13,287 bases of DNA from JANQKX01 sp039028695 (GTDB lineage: Bacteria; Pseudomonadota; Alphaproteobacteria; Kiloniellales; Kiloniellaceae): assembly GCA_039028695.1 (NCBI GenBank), contig JBCCHN010000143.1:1-13287 (forward strand), read 5' to 3'. The first letter of the stretch is position 1. Every line of letters starts with the position of its first letter. This document shows positions 12,742 through 13,287 of this stretch, piece after piece. The notes beneath the pieces were generated by a model. The model was not told the origin of the DNA, made no database searches, and was given only the letters and a program-made list of their open reading frames with translations. The position numbers were made by a program, and so were the translations under genes.

Positions 12742-13287
12742 CTAGAAGTAATATAGGATCAGGGTGGCGCCCAACAAAACTGCCACCCAAAGGACGGTCG
12801 AGCCCGTCGGCCAGGTGCGCGCCAAGATGCCCACGGGCCCGTGTACCTTAAAGACAGAAGCGATAAATCGCTCCAGGCGCCGCTGGACAGTGCCAAGAAC
12901 ATGGCGACGGGTAGCCGAGACTGCTTTTGTGACCTTGTCGATGAGCCACGGTAAAGCCTTGCGATAAATCCAATCTGTATTCAAAACCGTGGAGCGCATC
13001 TCTGCGGGGTACCAGCCTTTCTTGATCAAGATGGCAAAGGCCAGCATGGCAAACATCAAGAGCTGAAGCTGGGAGACCACATGGCTCACCGTATAGGGCT
13101 GATAATCGACGGCAAAGGGCAGCAGGCTATAAAGCGGGCCGGGAAAGACGCCGATGGCGATGCAAAAGAAGGCCGTGATGCCCATGGCGACCAGCATGTT
13201 CAGCGGCGCTTCCTTCACCCGCTTGCCGCTGTCGTGGGCGAAAAAGGCGAAATAGGGAATCTTAATACCCGAGTGTTCTAAGACTCC
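12742..13287 (-). CDS. Proton-conducting antiporter subunit, MrpD/NuoM family, C-terminal part
   Basis: The frame is open from the right edge to a TAG at 12742, giving the last 181 residues of a larger membrane protein. The visible part reads GVLEHSGIKIPYFAFFAHDSGKRVKEAPLNM and continues into helices VAMGITAFFCIAIGVFPGPLYSLL and QLQLLMFAMLAFAILIK. A hydrophilic region with NTDWIYRK follows, then a final helix TVLWVAVLLGATLILYYF. This pattern fits subunit D of Mrp-type Na+/H+ antiporters and related NuoM-like subunits that carry a DWxYRK segment and an extra C-terminal helix. It would move cations or protons across the inner membrane. The gene is cut by the window, so the choice between MrpD and a related subunit is open. 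It is followed after 43 bases by the deacetylase gene. Confidence 0.8.
   Translation of the reverse strand, partial: GVLEHSGIKIPYFAFFAHDSGKRVKEAPLNMLVAMGITAFFCIAIGVFPGPLYSLLPFAVDYQPYTVSHVVSQLQLLMFAMLAFAILIKKGWYPAEMRSTVLNTDWIYRKALPWLIDKVTKAVSATRRHVLGTVQRRLERFIASVFKVHGPVGILARTWPTGSTVLWVAVLLGATLILYYF

Overview
The window looks like chromosomal DNA of an alphaproteobacterium, probably of the Rhodospirillales or a related group. The signs are moderately high GC, a gene for an NDUFS4-type complex I accessory subunit (mainly mitochondria and alphaproteobacteria), a DUF1491 gene (an alphaproteobacterial family), a CtrA-like TTAA-N7-TTAA motif and a PilZ protein. I see no insertion sequence, integrase, prophage or CRISPR array. 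Order-level placement is inference from gene content.

Layout. (a) 1-2830, minus strand: a BMP-family ABC importer operon with binding protein, double-NBD ATPase and the first 22 codons of a permease; it has a candidate promoter and a leader hairpin. (b) 2946-3569, minus strand: tRNA-Pro(UGG), the NDUFS4-like gene and tRNA-Arg(UCU), probably one transcription unit. (c) 3570-4113: an AT-rich gap with a 26-bp imperfect palindrome, then a one-domain PilZ protein on the plus strand. (d) 4130-7796, minus strand: a thiamine/TPP importer operon thiB-thiP-thiQ behind a TPP riboswitch. The sequence after the aptamer supports a plausible switch acting on the thiB ribosome binding site. (e) 7829-10535, plus strand: prfC (release factor 3), DUF1491 and a CCoAOMT-like O-methyltransferase, with a promoter divergent from the thi operon. 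(f) 10536-11034: a regulatory gap carrying three TTAA boxes at 11-bp spacing, then a small exported protein. (g) 11075-13287, minus strand: the 3' part of an MrpD/NuoM-type antiporter subunit, a class-I-HDAC-like deacetylase and an exported DUF192 protein. The last two both use TTG starts.

The only gene-free stretch above 300 bases is 7594-7914. It holds the thi leader with its riboswitch and the two divergent promoters. The window is mostly conserved housekeeping and transport functions. I did not find a new multi-gene system. The points most worth checking are non-coding: the riboswitch expression platform, the triple TTAA motif, the palindrome before the PilZ gene, and the structured prfC leader without a Shine-Dalgarno sequence.
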